A DNA stretch of 64,000 nucleotides from Streptomyces bikiniensis (lineage in GTDB: Bacteria; Actinomycetota; Actinomycetes; Streptomycetales; Streptomycetaceae): contig JNWL01000009.1 in assembly GCA_000716465.1 (NCBI GenBank), positions 62,001 to 126,000 on the forward strand. The letters run 5' to 3'. The position numbers and the translations under genes are program-made. Shown here piece after piece: positions 33,507 through 40,838 of the stretch. How positions within the stretch are numbered: the first letter of the stretch is position 1; the number at the start of each line of letters is the position of its first letter. The notes beneath the pieces were generated by a model that did not search any database, was not told where the DNA came from, and saw nothing but the letters and a program-made list of their open reading frames with translations.

Positions 33507-35201
33507 TCAGACGCCGCCCGTGCGTTCCGGATCGTCCAGCGGGGTGTCCACCCGCAGCCAGCGGTAGCCGTACGGTGCCAGCTCGACGCCGACACGGCCG
33601 CCGGCCGCCGCCTCGACCACGTCCCCGGTGAACATGTCGGTGAGCCGGCGGCCGCCCTCCAGGCCCGGCACGGTCGTGGCCGCGGCGACCCGCCGGTCCG
33701 AGAAGTTGTGCAGCGCCAGCACCGCCCCCTCCGGAAGCGAACTGAAGTGGGCCAGGACGCCGGGGTCGTCCGCGTCGAGCACATCGGTCCGGCCCCAGGC
33801 GAGTTCGGGGGCCTCGCGGTACCGCTCGACCAGCGACCGCACGCGGCTGAGGAGCGAATCCGGGTCGCCCGCCTGGTCGCGCACGTTCACCCGCTCCGGC
33901 CCGTACGCGCCCTCGGTCATCGGATTGGGGAAGTCGCCGCCCGGCGCGGTGGAGAACCCGGCGCCCTCGTCCGCCGTCCACTGCATGGGGGTGCGGACGG
34001 CCTGCCGGCCCTCGGCGGCCAGGTTCTCGCCCATCCCGATCTCCTCGCCGTAGAAGAGCACGGGCGTGCCGGGCAGGGTGAACAGCAGACTGTAGGCCAG
34101 CTCCACGCGGCGCCGGTCGCCGCCGACCATCGGGGGCAGCCTGCGGCGCAGCCCCCGGCCGTACAGGCGCATGTCCTCGTCCGGGCCGAAGGCCGCGAAC
34201 ACCTCGGCGCGCTCGCCGTCGTCCAGCTTGTCGAGCGTCAGCTCGTCGTGGTTGCGGACGAAGGTCGCCCAGTGCCCGTCGCGCGGGGCCTCCGGACGCT
34301 CGCGCAGGGCCGCCGCCAGCGGCCCGGCCTCCCCGCGGGCGAAGGACAGGTACATCTTCTGCATGCCGATGAAGTCGAAGCACATGTCGAGTTCCTCGCA
34401 CCGGCCGGCCTCCGGATCGCCGAAGAACCTCATGGTGTCGGGATAGGGCAGGTTGACCTCGCCGAGCAGGACCGCCTCGCCGTTGCGGCGCCCGAGGAAG
34501 GACCGCAGATCGGCCAGGTAGTCGTGCGGATCGGGCAACTGTCCCGCGTCCTCCTGGCCGTCGGTCTCCAGGAGGAAGGGGACAGCGTCGACGCGGAAGC
34601 CGGAGAGCCCGAGCTGCGTCCAGAAGCCCATGATGCGGGCTATCTCGTCCCGTACCGCGGGATTGGCCACGTTGAGGTCGGGCTGCTGCCGGTAGAAGCG
34701 GTGCAGGTAGTACTGCCCGGTCTCCTCGTCGTACTCCCACGGGCTCTGCTCGGCGTCGGGGAAGACGACGCCCTTCGGCCCGTCCTCGGGCGGCTCGTCG
34801 CACCAGACGTACCAGTCGCGGCGGGCGGACGTACGGCTGGAGCGGGACTCCCGGAACCACGGGTGCCGGTCGGAGGTGTGGTTCACCACCAGGTCGGCGA
34901 TGACACGGATGCCCCGGTCGCGGGCGGTCCGCACGAACTCGGTGAAGTCCCCGAGGGTGCCGAGGCGCGGGTCGACGCCGTAGAAATCGGTGATGTCGTA
35001 GCCGTCGTCCCTTTCCGCGGTCGGATAGAACGGCATCAGCCACACGCAGGTGACGCCGAGCCGGACGAGGTGGTCGATCCGCTGGATCAGGCCCGCGAAG
35101 TCCCCGATCCCGTCCCCGTCGCCGTCCTGGTACGTCTCGACGTCCAGGCAGTACACGACCGCGTTCTTCCACCACAGGTCGGAGGTCCGGGTCAGCCTCA
35201 T
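33507..35201 (-). CDS. GH13 alpha-amylase family enzyme, trehalose synthase-like
   Basis: The 564-residue protein is a (beta/alpha)8 GH13 enzyme: DLVVNHTSDRHPWF (about 103-116), the nucleophile Asp205 in GFRVDAVPF, acid/base Glu248 in LLGEVNLPY, and Asp319 in VRNHDELTL. The N-terminus (WWKNAVVYCLDVETYQDGDGDGIG) resembles trehalose synthases and maltose-active GH13_16/33 enzymes rather than secreted amylases; there is no signal peptide. It is cytoplasmic and should act on maltose, trehalose or short alpha-glucans. Its start overlaps the stop of the flavoenzyme gene by 4 bp (ATGA), so it is the second gene of that operon. Confidence 0.9.
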   Translation of the reverse strand: MRLTRTSDLWWKNAVVYCLDVETYQDGDGDGIGDFAGLIQRIDHLVRLGVTCVWLMPFYPTAERDDGYDITDFYGVDPRLGTLGDFTEFVRTARDRGIRVIADLVVNHTSDRHPWFRESRSSRTSARRDWYVWCDEPPEDGPKGVVFPDAEQSPWEYDEETGQYYLHRFYRQQPDLNVANPAVRDEIARIMGFWTQLGLSGFRVDAVPFLLETDGQEDAGQLPDPHDYLADLRSFLGRRNGEAVLLGEVNLPYPDTMRFFGDPEAGRCEELDMCFDFIGMQKMYLSFARGEAGPLAAALRERPEAPRDGHWATFVRNHDELTLDKLDDGERAEVFAAFGPDEDMRLYGRGLRRRLPPMVGGDRRRVELAYSLLFTLPGTPVLFYGEEIGMGENLAAEGRQAVRTPMQWTADEGAGFSTAPGGDFPNPMTEGAYGPERVNVRDQAGDPDSLLSRVRSLVERYREAPELAWGRTDVLDADDPGVLAHFSSLPEGAVLALHNFSDRRVAAATTVPGLEGGRRLTDMFTGDVVEAAAGGRVGVELAPYGYRWLRVDTPLDDPERTGGV

Positions 35202-36196
35202 CGGACGTCCTCCGCGCGCACGGGCCCCGCCGGAGCCGCGTCGAGCCGGGGCAGCACCTTCTCCCCGAACGCGTCGACGAACGCGCTCTGCTCAGGGCCG
35301 ACGTGGTGCAGCATGACCGTGTCGAAGCCGAGATCGGCGTACTCCTGGAGCCAGGCCGCGTGCTGCCCCAGGTCGGCCGAGACGTTGACCGCCTCCGCGA
35401 CCCGCTCCGGCGTCACGTGCTCACTTGCCTGGTCGAACAGCTCGGCCGTGTCCAGGTCCCAACTCACCGGCGGACCGTGCACGTTGGTGCGCCACTGGTC
35501 GTGCGCGACGGCGAGCGCGGTGTCCGGGTCCGGGTCCCAGCTCAGATGGACCTGGAGGTGCAGCCGGCCCGCGCCCCCGGCGGAGCGGTAGGCGTCCACG
35601 ATCCGGCGCAGCCGCTCGTGCGGGGCGTTGACGGTGATGAGCCCGTCGGCCCAGTCGGCGCACCAGGCCGCGGTGGCCTCGCTGCACGCCGCGCCGATCA
35701 GCGGCGGCACCGTCTCCGGGAGCGTCCAGAGGCGGGCGCGGTCCACGGTCACCAGACCGTCGTGGCTCACCTCCTCGCCGCGCAGCAGCGCCCGGATGAC
35801 GTCGACGCACTCGCGCAGCCGCGCGTTGCGCACGTCCTTGCGCGGCCAGCGGTCGCCGGTGATGTGCTCGTTGGACGCCTCGCCGCTGCCCAGGGCCGCC
35901 CAGAAGCGGCCCGGGTACATGGCGGCGAGGGTGCCGACGGCCTGGGCGACGATCGCGGGGTGGTAGCGCTGCCCGGGCGCGTTGACGACGCCGAAGGGGA
36001 TGCGGTCGGTGGCCTGGAGGGCGGAGCCGAGCCAGGACCACGCGAAGCCGGACTCGCCCTGCCGGACGCTCCAGGGCGAGAAGTGGTCCGAGCACATGGC
36101 GGCGCCGAAGCCGGCCTCCTCCGCGCGGACGGCCGCGGCCAGGAGGTCCGCGGGCGGCACCTGCTCGTGCGAGGCGTGGAATCCGTAGACGGTCAT
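35198..36196 (-). CDS. TIGR03885-type LLM-class flavin oxidoreductase
   Basis: The 332-residue protein has the LLM (bacterial luciferase-like) TIM barrel: GFHASHEQVPPADLLAAAVRAEEAGFGAAMCSDHFSPWS at the N-terminus, QRYHPAIVAQAVGTLAAMYPGRFWAALGSGEASNEHI in the middle, and a VMLHHVGPEQSAFVDAFGEKVLP end. This layout, and the position next to a GH13 gene, is what I know for the TIGR03885 group, described as FMN- rather than F420-dependent. The substrate is unknown. It is probably co-transcribed with the trehalose-synthase-like GH13 gene (4-bp overlap), hinting at a role linked to alpha-glucan or trehalose metabolism. ATG 36196 is the natural start. Confidence 0.88.
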   Translation of the reverse strand: MTVYGFHASHEQVPPADLLAAAVRAEEAGFGAAMCSDHFSPWSVRQGESGFAWSWLGSALQATDRIPFGVVNAPGQRYHPAIVAQAVGTLAAMYPGRFWAALGSGEASNEHITGDRWPRKDVRNARLRECVDVIRALLRGEEVSHDGLVTVDRARLWTLPETVPPLIGAACSEATAAWCADWADGLITVNAPHERLRRIVDAYRSAGGAGRLHLQVHLSWDPDPDTALAVAHDQWRTNVHGPPVSWDLDTAELFDQASEHVTPERVAEAVNVSADLGQHAAWLQEYADLGFDTVMLHHVGPEQSAFVDAFGEKVLPRLDAAPAGPVRAEDVR

Positions 36197-36256
36197 GGGC
36201 CGCGTGTACCCCGGGGTGCGGGGAACAGACGGCGCGTTCCGCGAGGTGACGGCACC

Positions 36257-37957
36257 TCACCCGACCCGCCGGTGCACCCTCGCCTCCCAGGGCGCGAGGA
36301 CCGTGCGTCCGTCCTCCGCCGGAAGGGACGGCCCGTTGCCCAGGACGAGTTCGGCACCCTCCCACCCACCGGGAAGGTCCACCGCCACGGTGTCGCCCGT
36401 GAAGTTGCCGACGACGAGCAGCGTGGTCCCCTCGTGGTGACGGGTGAAGGCGTACACGCGCTCGTCGTCGGGCAGCAGCATGGTGAAGTCGCCGTGCACG
36501 ACCGCCGGTTCGGCGTGGCGCAGGGCGATGAGCCGCCGGTAGTGGTGGAAGACGGAGCCGGGGTCCGCACGGGCCGCGGCGGCGTTGACCTCGGTGTGGT
36601 CCGGGTTGACCGGGAGCCAGGGGGTGCCCGTGGTGAAGCCGGCCCCCGGGGAGGCGTCCCACTGCATGGGCGTACGGGCGTTGTCCCGTCCCATGGCGCG
36701 CAGCCCGGGCAGGACGTCCTCGGGCGCCGCCCCCGCGCGCAGCGCCTGTGCGTAGTGGTTGAGGGACTCGATGTCCCGGAAGTCCTCGATGGTGCGCAGG
36801 GGAGCGTTGGCCATCCCCAGTTCCTCCCCCTGGTAGACGTAGGGGGTGCCGCGGTGCAGGTGCAGCACCGTGGCCAGCATGGTCGCGGACCGCGTCCGGT
36901 GCCGGGGGCCGTCGTCGCCGAACCGGGAGACCACGCGGGGCTGGTCGTGGTTGTTCCAGTACAGGCTGTTCCAGCCGACGTCCGCGAGGCCGGCCTGCCA
37001 GCGGCCCAGGGACGCCTTCAGGTCGGTCAGCCGCAGCGGCCGCGGATCGAACTTGTGGGCGCCGTGGTCGAGTCCGACGTGCTCGAACTGGAACACCATG
37101 TCGAGCTCGGCCCGGTCAGGGTCGGTGAACAGCCGGGCCTGCTCGACGGTCACGCCGGGCATCTCCCCGACGGTCAGCAGCCGGCCGGGGTGGCGGGCCA
37201 TGACCTCCTGGTGCATCTCCCGGAGGTAGTCGTGGATGCGCGGACCGCAGACGTAGGAGGGCGACCCGTCGCCGTACGGGCCGTCACCGCGCAGTTCCCC
37301 GTCGGGCAGCGCCGGGTCCTTGGAGACGAGATTGATCACGTCCATCCGGAAGCCGTCCACGCCCCGATCCAGCCACCACCGCATCATCGCGTACACGGCC
37401 TCGCGCACCTCGGGGTTCTCCCAGTTGAGGTCGGGCTGCTTCGGCGAGAACAGGTGCAGGTAGTACGCGTCGCTCGCGGGGTCGCGCGTCCAGGCCGGGC
37501 CGGAGAAGAACGAACCCCAGTTGTTGGGCTCCCGGCCGTCGCGCGGCGACCGCCACCAGTACCAGTCCCGCTTGGGGCTCCCGGGGTCCCGCGACTCCCG
37601 GAACCAGGGATGCTCGTCGGAGGTGTGGTTGACGACCAGGTCCATGATCAGCTTCATGCCGCGCCCGTGCACCGCCGCGAGCAGGCGGTCGAAGGCCGCG
37701 AGATCCCCGAAGACGGGATCGATGCCCTGGTAATCGCTGATGTCGTAGCCGTTGTCGTCCTGCGGCGACGGATAGACGGGCGAGAGCCACAGCACGTCCA
37801 CGCCGAGCTCCGCGAGATGGTCCAGGCGGCCGGTGATGCCGTCCAGGTCACCGATGCCGTCGCCGTCGGAGTCGGCGAAGCTGCGGGGATAGATCTGGTA
37901 GACGACCGCGGACCTCCACCACGCGTCGTCCTTCCTTGTCACGGTGCCGGGCGTCAT
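36257..37957 (-). CDS. GH13 alpha-glucosidase / oligo-1,6-glucosidase
   Basis: The 566-residue cytoplasmic enzyme shows the full GH13_31-like plan: DLVVNHTSDEHPWFRESR (about 106-123), Asp206 nucleophile in DGFRMDVINLV, Glu265 in TVGEMPGV, Asp338 in NNHDQPRVVSRFG, and the C-terminal beta domain. FRMDVINLVSK is typical of alpha-1,4/1,6-glucosidases such as AglA/oligo-1,6-glucosidase. It releases glucose from maltose, isomaltose or related oligomers. ATG 37957 has GGAGGAG 8 bp ahead. It lies 60 bp in front of the flavoenzyme gene, so the three could be one transcript for alpha-glucan use. Confidence 0.93.
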   Translation of the reverse strand: MTPGTVTRKDDAWWRSAVVYQIYPRSFADSDGDGIGDLDGITGRLDHLAELGVDVLWLSPVYPSPQDDNGYDISDYQGIDPVFGDLAAFDRLLAAVHGRGMKLIMDLVVNHTSDEHPWFRESRDPGSPKRDWYWWRSPRDGREPNNWGSFFSGPAWTRDPASDAYYLHLFSPKQPDLNWENPEVREAVYAMMRWWLDRGVDGFRMDVINLVSKDPALPDGELRGDGPYGDGSPSYVCGPRIHDYLREMHQEVMARHPGRLLTVGEMPGVTVEQARLFTDPDRAELDMVFQFEHVGLDHGAHKFDPRPLRLTDLKASLGRWQAGLADVGWNSLYWNNHDQPRVVSRFGDDGPRHRTRSATMLATVLHLHRGTPYVYQGEELGMANAPLRTIEDFRDIESLNHYAQALRAGAAPEDVLPGLRAMGRDNARTPMQWDASPGAGFTTGTPWLPVNPDHTEVNAAAARADPGSVFHHYRRLIALRHAEPAVVHGDFTMLLPDDERVYAFTRHHEGTTLLVVGNFTGDTVAVDLPGGWEGAELVLGNGPSLPAEDGRTVLAPWEARVHRRVG

Positions 37958-38088
37958 CGGCGGTCTCCTCCGGGCGTCGGTGCTACGGGTACGGGCCACG
38001 GGTTTCCCTTTCCCCGGTACGGCGGCCGAACCGCTCGTGGGCCGGGGCCGGGGCCGTGCACGAGCACAGAACCGGTTGCCGTCCTCCG

Positions 38089-38301
38089 TCACGGCCCGAG
38101 CACGTACGACGTCGGCGTGGCGGAGGGTGAGGCCGAGGGTGAGGGTGAGGGCGAGACCGAGGGTGAGGGTGAGACCGAGGGTGAGGGTGTGGCCGAGGGT
38201 GAGGGTGTGGCCGAGGGGGGAGAGGACGGCCGCCGCACCTCCCCGTCACGCGCTCCGGACGACCACGTACGACCCCTGCGCTCCGCATGTCCCGTGATCA
38301 C
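38089..38301 (-). CDS. Possible Ser/Pro/Thr-repeat peptide (low-complexity)
   Basis: The frame encodes 70 residues, with a basic N-terminal half (GHAERRGRTWSSGARDGEVRRP) and about 35 residues of TPSPSV/SPSA repeats. GTG 38301 overlaps the stop of the membrane-protein gene upstream by 4 bp (GTGA), which is a typical coupling arrangement. Against a real gene: no ribosome site of its own, a repeat that reads as low complexity in all frames, and no known homologue. The repeat DNA lies at about 38117-38215. It could be a repeat that accidentally stays open. Confidence 0.3.
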   Translation of the reverse strand: MITGHAERRGRTWSSGARDGEVRRPSSPPSATPSPSATPSPSVSPSPSVSPSPSPSASPSATPTSYVLGP

Positions 38302-38771
38302 CTCGCGGAGGCCTTCCGCTCCGGGGTCGACGCGGAGGGCACCGCGTTGGCGAGAAGGACACAGACGCCCGCGGCTGCCGCGAGCCCCAGCGCTCCCGGC
38401 CCCACGAAGGCGGGCACGTCGTCGGTCGTGTCACTCCCACCGCCCTGCCGCAGACAGACGTACCGCGGCGGCAGGTACTCGACCCGATGGCCTACGACGT
38501 CCGCCGCCCGGGGCGCGTCCGCCGTACGGCAGGGCTGGACGGGAAAGGCGTCGGCGCCACTGTCCTCGGTGACGAGCACCGCCAGGCCGAGGTTCAGCAG
38601 CCCCCACCCGTACACGGCCGCGGCGGCCGCGCCCGTCAGCGCGGCCGCGCACTTCAACCGGGTCTGCCGGTCGGCCCGGCGCACCCCGACCTGCCCGAGA
38701 CGACCGAAACCGTATCCGGCGAGCCCGAAGCACACGAGAGCCAGGACGACGAGGAGCACAAGTATCACCAT
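38298..38771 (-). CDS. Small membrane protein with extracytoplasmic cysteines
   Basis: The 157-residue protein has an N-terminal membrane helix (about 2-23), a second (about 43-65) and a third (about 120-142). The external loop between 2 and 3 contains two Cys (PVQPCRTADA and YVCLRQGG) that could form a disulfide. A short basic tail ends the protein. No family recognised. ATG 38771 lacks a clear ribosome site. It lies upstream of the repeat-containing short frame and is transcribed toward the glucosidase gene. Confidence 0.7.
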   Translation of the reverse strand: MVILVLLVVLALVCFGLAGYGFGRLGQVGVRRADRQTRLKCAAALTGAAAAAVYGWGLLNLGLAVLVTEDSGADAFPVQPCRTADAPRAADVVGHRVEYLPPRYVCLRQGGGSDTTDDVPAFVGPGALGLAAAAGVCVLLANAVPSASTPERKASAR

Positions 38772-38858
38772 GAGGTGATCCCATCAGCAGGCGCCCCCCA
38801 AAGCCACACCGAAGCCCGCGATCCCGTTTTCAGGCCGCCGAGGCGCAGACCGGGGTTC

Positions 38859-39053
38859 TCACCGGGTGGCGCTCCGCCCCCCTCGCTCCCTCTGCTTCCA
38901 CGCCTCGACGATGGCGATCGGGATGCGCCCGCGTTCGGGCAGGTCGTACCCGTTGGCGTTGGCCCAGTCTCTGATGACGCGTGTACGGACGGGCGCCTCG
39001 AAAGCCGTGACCGGTGCACTGCCTCGGAGAGGCGAAGAAGGGTCTGTGCTCAA
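38859..39053 (-). CDS. Mini-Lsr2 protein (C-terminal DNA-binding domain only)
   Basis: The 64-residue protein consists mainly of an Lsr2 DNA-binding domain: VRTRVIRDWANANGYDLPERGRIPIAIVEAWKQR (about residues 21-54; shown in parts elsewhere). The RGR loop between helices, which enters the AT-rich minor groove, is conserved. The N-terminal dimerisation domain of Lsr2 (about 60 residues) is absent. Start TTG 39053 has GGAG 6 bp ahead; the frame stays open further upstream but with poor coding bias. It may bind AT-rich DNA as a monomer and act as a competitor or anti-silencer of Lsr2. It could also be a fragment, though length and ribosome site argue for a real small gene. Confidence 0.65.
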   Translation of the reverse strand: MSTDPSSPLRGSAPVTAFEAPVRTRVIRDWANANGYDLPERGRIPIAIVEAWKQRERGGRSATR

Positions 39054-39086
39054 GGAGATCTCCGGGTGGCAGGGGGAACGTTCATG

Positions 39087-39155
39087 CCCCTCGCCGGCAA
39101 CACCGGCGAGGGGGACCCAGGGGATGCCTTTCGGGCCGGGCGGTGACCGCCCGGC
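39087..39155 (-). terminator. Two hairpins downstream of the 178-residue protein gene
   Basis: Hairpin 1 has arms 39103-39113 and 39087-39097 (11 bp, loop CAACA). Hairpin 2 has arms 39135-39143 and 39147-39155 (9 bp, loop TGA). They lie between the stop at 39174 and the mini-Lsr2 start and probably end the upstream minus-strand transcript. Confidence 0.65.
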
Positions 39156-39173
39156 ACCCCACCCCACGCCCCG

Positions 39174-39710
39174 TCAGTTGCCGGGGAAGGAGAAGTAGAG
39201 CGCCTCGCTGTAGAAGGACGCGAAGTGGCTCTGCCAGTCGTTTCGGACCGCGGCCAGCCAGTGGTCGTTCCGGCCGGCGATCGCCGCCTCCGCCCGGGCG
39301 ACGGCGTCGGGGATGTCCGCGGACACCAGACGCCGCACGCTCTCCACCGGATCGTCGTCCGTCATCGAGACGATCTCCCCGGTCTCCAGGACGAAGTGCT
39401 TCGCCTGCTGCTTCTCCAGGTGCGCCGTGGTCCTGGCGACGCACTCGGCGAACTCGGCATCGCCCTCCAGGCCCTTGCCGACCGCACCCAGGAGGTCCAG
39501 GAGCAGGGCCGCCCCGCCGGCGTAGTCCGCGGCGATGCCGATCGGAGGGTTCCAGATCATGGACGGGACGATCGTCGTCCCGCGTCCCACCATGAGCTTG
39601 TGCGCGAGCGGAATGTCCCAGTTGTGCTCGGATATGCAACGGATCCCCTGGGGGATCTCCGTCTCGTTCGGCATCGAGTCAGCGGAATAGAGATATGAAC
39701 GGTTCGCCAT
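39174..39710 (-). CDS. MANRSYLYS-type hypothetical protein (DUF7822-like)
   Basis: The 178-residue soluble protein begins MANRSYLYSADSMPNETE, followed by IRCISEHNWDIPLAHKLMVGR and ending in a Trp/Phe/Tyr-rich helix (NDWQSHFASFYSEALYFSF). I recall this N-terminus from a widespread family of unknown function, often with DUF labels, but cannot name a biochemical role. Its beginning (about 39640-39710) is less GC-rich than its neighbours. ATG 39710 has no ribosome site, so it may be leaderless. Two hairpins follow the gene. Confidence 0.72.
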   Translation of the reverse strand: MANRSYLYSADSMPNETEIPQGIRCISEHNWDIPLAHKLMVGRGTTIVPSMIWNPPIGIAADYAGGAALLLDLLGAVGKGLEGDAEFAECVARTTAHLEKQQAKHFVLETGEIVSMTDDDPVESVRRLVSADIPDAVARAEAAIAGRNDHWLAAVRNDWQSHFASFYSEALYFSFPGN

Positions 39711-39835
39711 GACGGCGACGTTAACACCGGGGACCGACAACGCCGGTGCCAACGGATCGGGCCCGGTCGCCCCGCCCCGCACCACCCGCTTCCGCGCCCC
39801 CGACCTGCCGCTCCGTCACGGAGAAGTCAGAACAA

Positions 39836-39886
39836 CCGGACAGCCGGACAGCCGGACAGCCGGACAGCCGGACAGCCGGACAACCG
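39836..39886. repeat. 8-bp tandem repeat at the 3' end of the XRE gene
   Basis: Five perfect CAGCCGGA units at 39841-39880 have degenerate units on both sides. The array starts right after the stop of the XRE regulator (39887). It is not CRISPR: no spacers and unit far too short. Confidence 0.9.
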
Positions 39887-40735
39887 TTACCGTGGAACCT
39901 CGTTCCATCGAGACAGGACCCGCAAGGCGTCGGCGGAACCCGGACCGTTCGGGGTGTAGACCTCAAGGCGGTGGTCAGGGCTGTCGGGCTGCAGCCAGAC
40001 CTGGTAGTCGACGCTCAGCGCGCCCACGGTCGTGTGCCGCATGCGCATGGTCCCCGTAGTGCAGTCCGCCACGTCCCGGTTCGCCCACAGCGCCGAGAAG
40101 TCGTCGCTGCGCATGGTGAGTTCGCCGATCAGCTCCGCCAGGCGCGCGTCGGTGGGGTAGCGGCCGGCGGTCAGCCGGAGGTACGCCACGTGGGCGCGGG
40201 CGAGCGCGTGCCAGTTGCCGTACAGATCACGCGTCACCGGGTCGAGGAAGAACATCCGGGGGATCGACGGACGGCGCTCCGGATCGTCCGGTGTCTCGAA
40301 GGCGATGTGCTCGGCGTGCAGGGCGTGCCCGCTGCGGTTCCACGCGAGCACGTCCCCGCGACGCCCCAGGACGATCGCCGGCGTCGCCTCGCCCAGGGAG
40401 TCCAGAAGTGCGAGGACGCGCTTGTGGGGCTCCTCCGCCGGAGGCTCGGCGAGCCGCGGCGTCGACGAGTGCCTGGCGAGGTTGTGCAAGTGCGCGGTCT
40501 CGTCCGCGTCGAGCCGCAGCACCCTGGCGAGCGCGTCGAGCACCTGTCCCGAAGCCGTCTCCGCCTGCCCCTGCTCCAGCCGCGTGTAGTAGCCGGCACT
40601 CACTCCGGCGAGCTGGGCGAGTTCCTCCCGCCGCAGCCCGGGGACACGACGCCCGTTCCCGTGGGCGCGCAGCCCGACCTCGTCCGGCGTGACCCGGTCA
40701 CGCCGGCTCTTCAAGAACGCTCCGAGGCTCTCCAC
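39887..40735 (-). CDS. XRE-type regulator with MmyB-like ligand domain
   Basis: The 282-residue protein has an N-terminal Cro/CI HTH (about 20-80: RVPGLRREELAQLAGVSAGYYTRLEQGQ) and the C-terminal MmyB-like ligand/PAS domain (about 100-270: AIVLGRRGDVLAWNRSGHALH, FFLDPVTRDLYGNWHALA, LWANRDVADCTTGTMRMRH). GTG 40735 starts the protein at the usual place; longer in-frame starts read into the divergent promoter. MmyB-type regulators bind fatty-acid-like ligands and often repress the divergent gene, here an MFS exporter 104 bp away. A 23-bp palindrome between the two is the candidate operator. Confidence 0.9.
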   Translation of the reverse strand: MESLGAFLKSRRDRVTPDEVGLRAHGNGRRVPGLRREELAQLAGVSAGYYTRLEQGQAETASGQVLDALARVLRLDADETAHLHNLARHSSTPRLAEPPAEEPHKRVLALLDSLGEATPAIVLGRRGDVLAWNRSGHALHAEHIAFETPDDPERRPSIPRMFFLDPVTRDLYGNWHALARAHVAYLRLTAGRYPTDARLAELIGELTMRSDDFSALWANRDVADCTTGTMRMRHTTVGALSVDYQVWLQPDSPDHRLEVYTPNGPGSADALRVLSRWNEVPR

Positions 40736-40768
40736 GACCGCAAGCGTAAGCCGATCGCCTCCGCCGCC

Positions 40769-40791
40769 GGGTATACCTGCCGGGTGTACCC
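40769..40791. promoter_or_regulatory. 23-bp palindrome between the XRE and MFS genes
   Basis: Arms GGGTATACCTG (40769-40779) and CGGGTGTACCC (40781-40791) match at 9 of 11 positions around a single central base. It lies 34-56 bp before the XRE start and 48-70 bp before the MFS start. Likely the binding site of the XRE regulator. Confidence 0.65.
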
Positions 40792-40838
40792 ACGGCAGGG
40801 GACTGGCTGCCGGCCGGCCGACGACCGACGGTCGAGGC

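Noticed and set aside
39836..39886. CRISPR-like array
   Set aside because: 8-bp units without spacers and no cas genes in the window.
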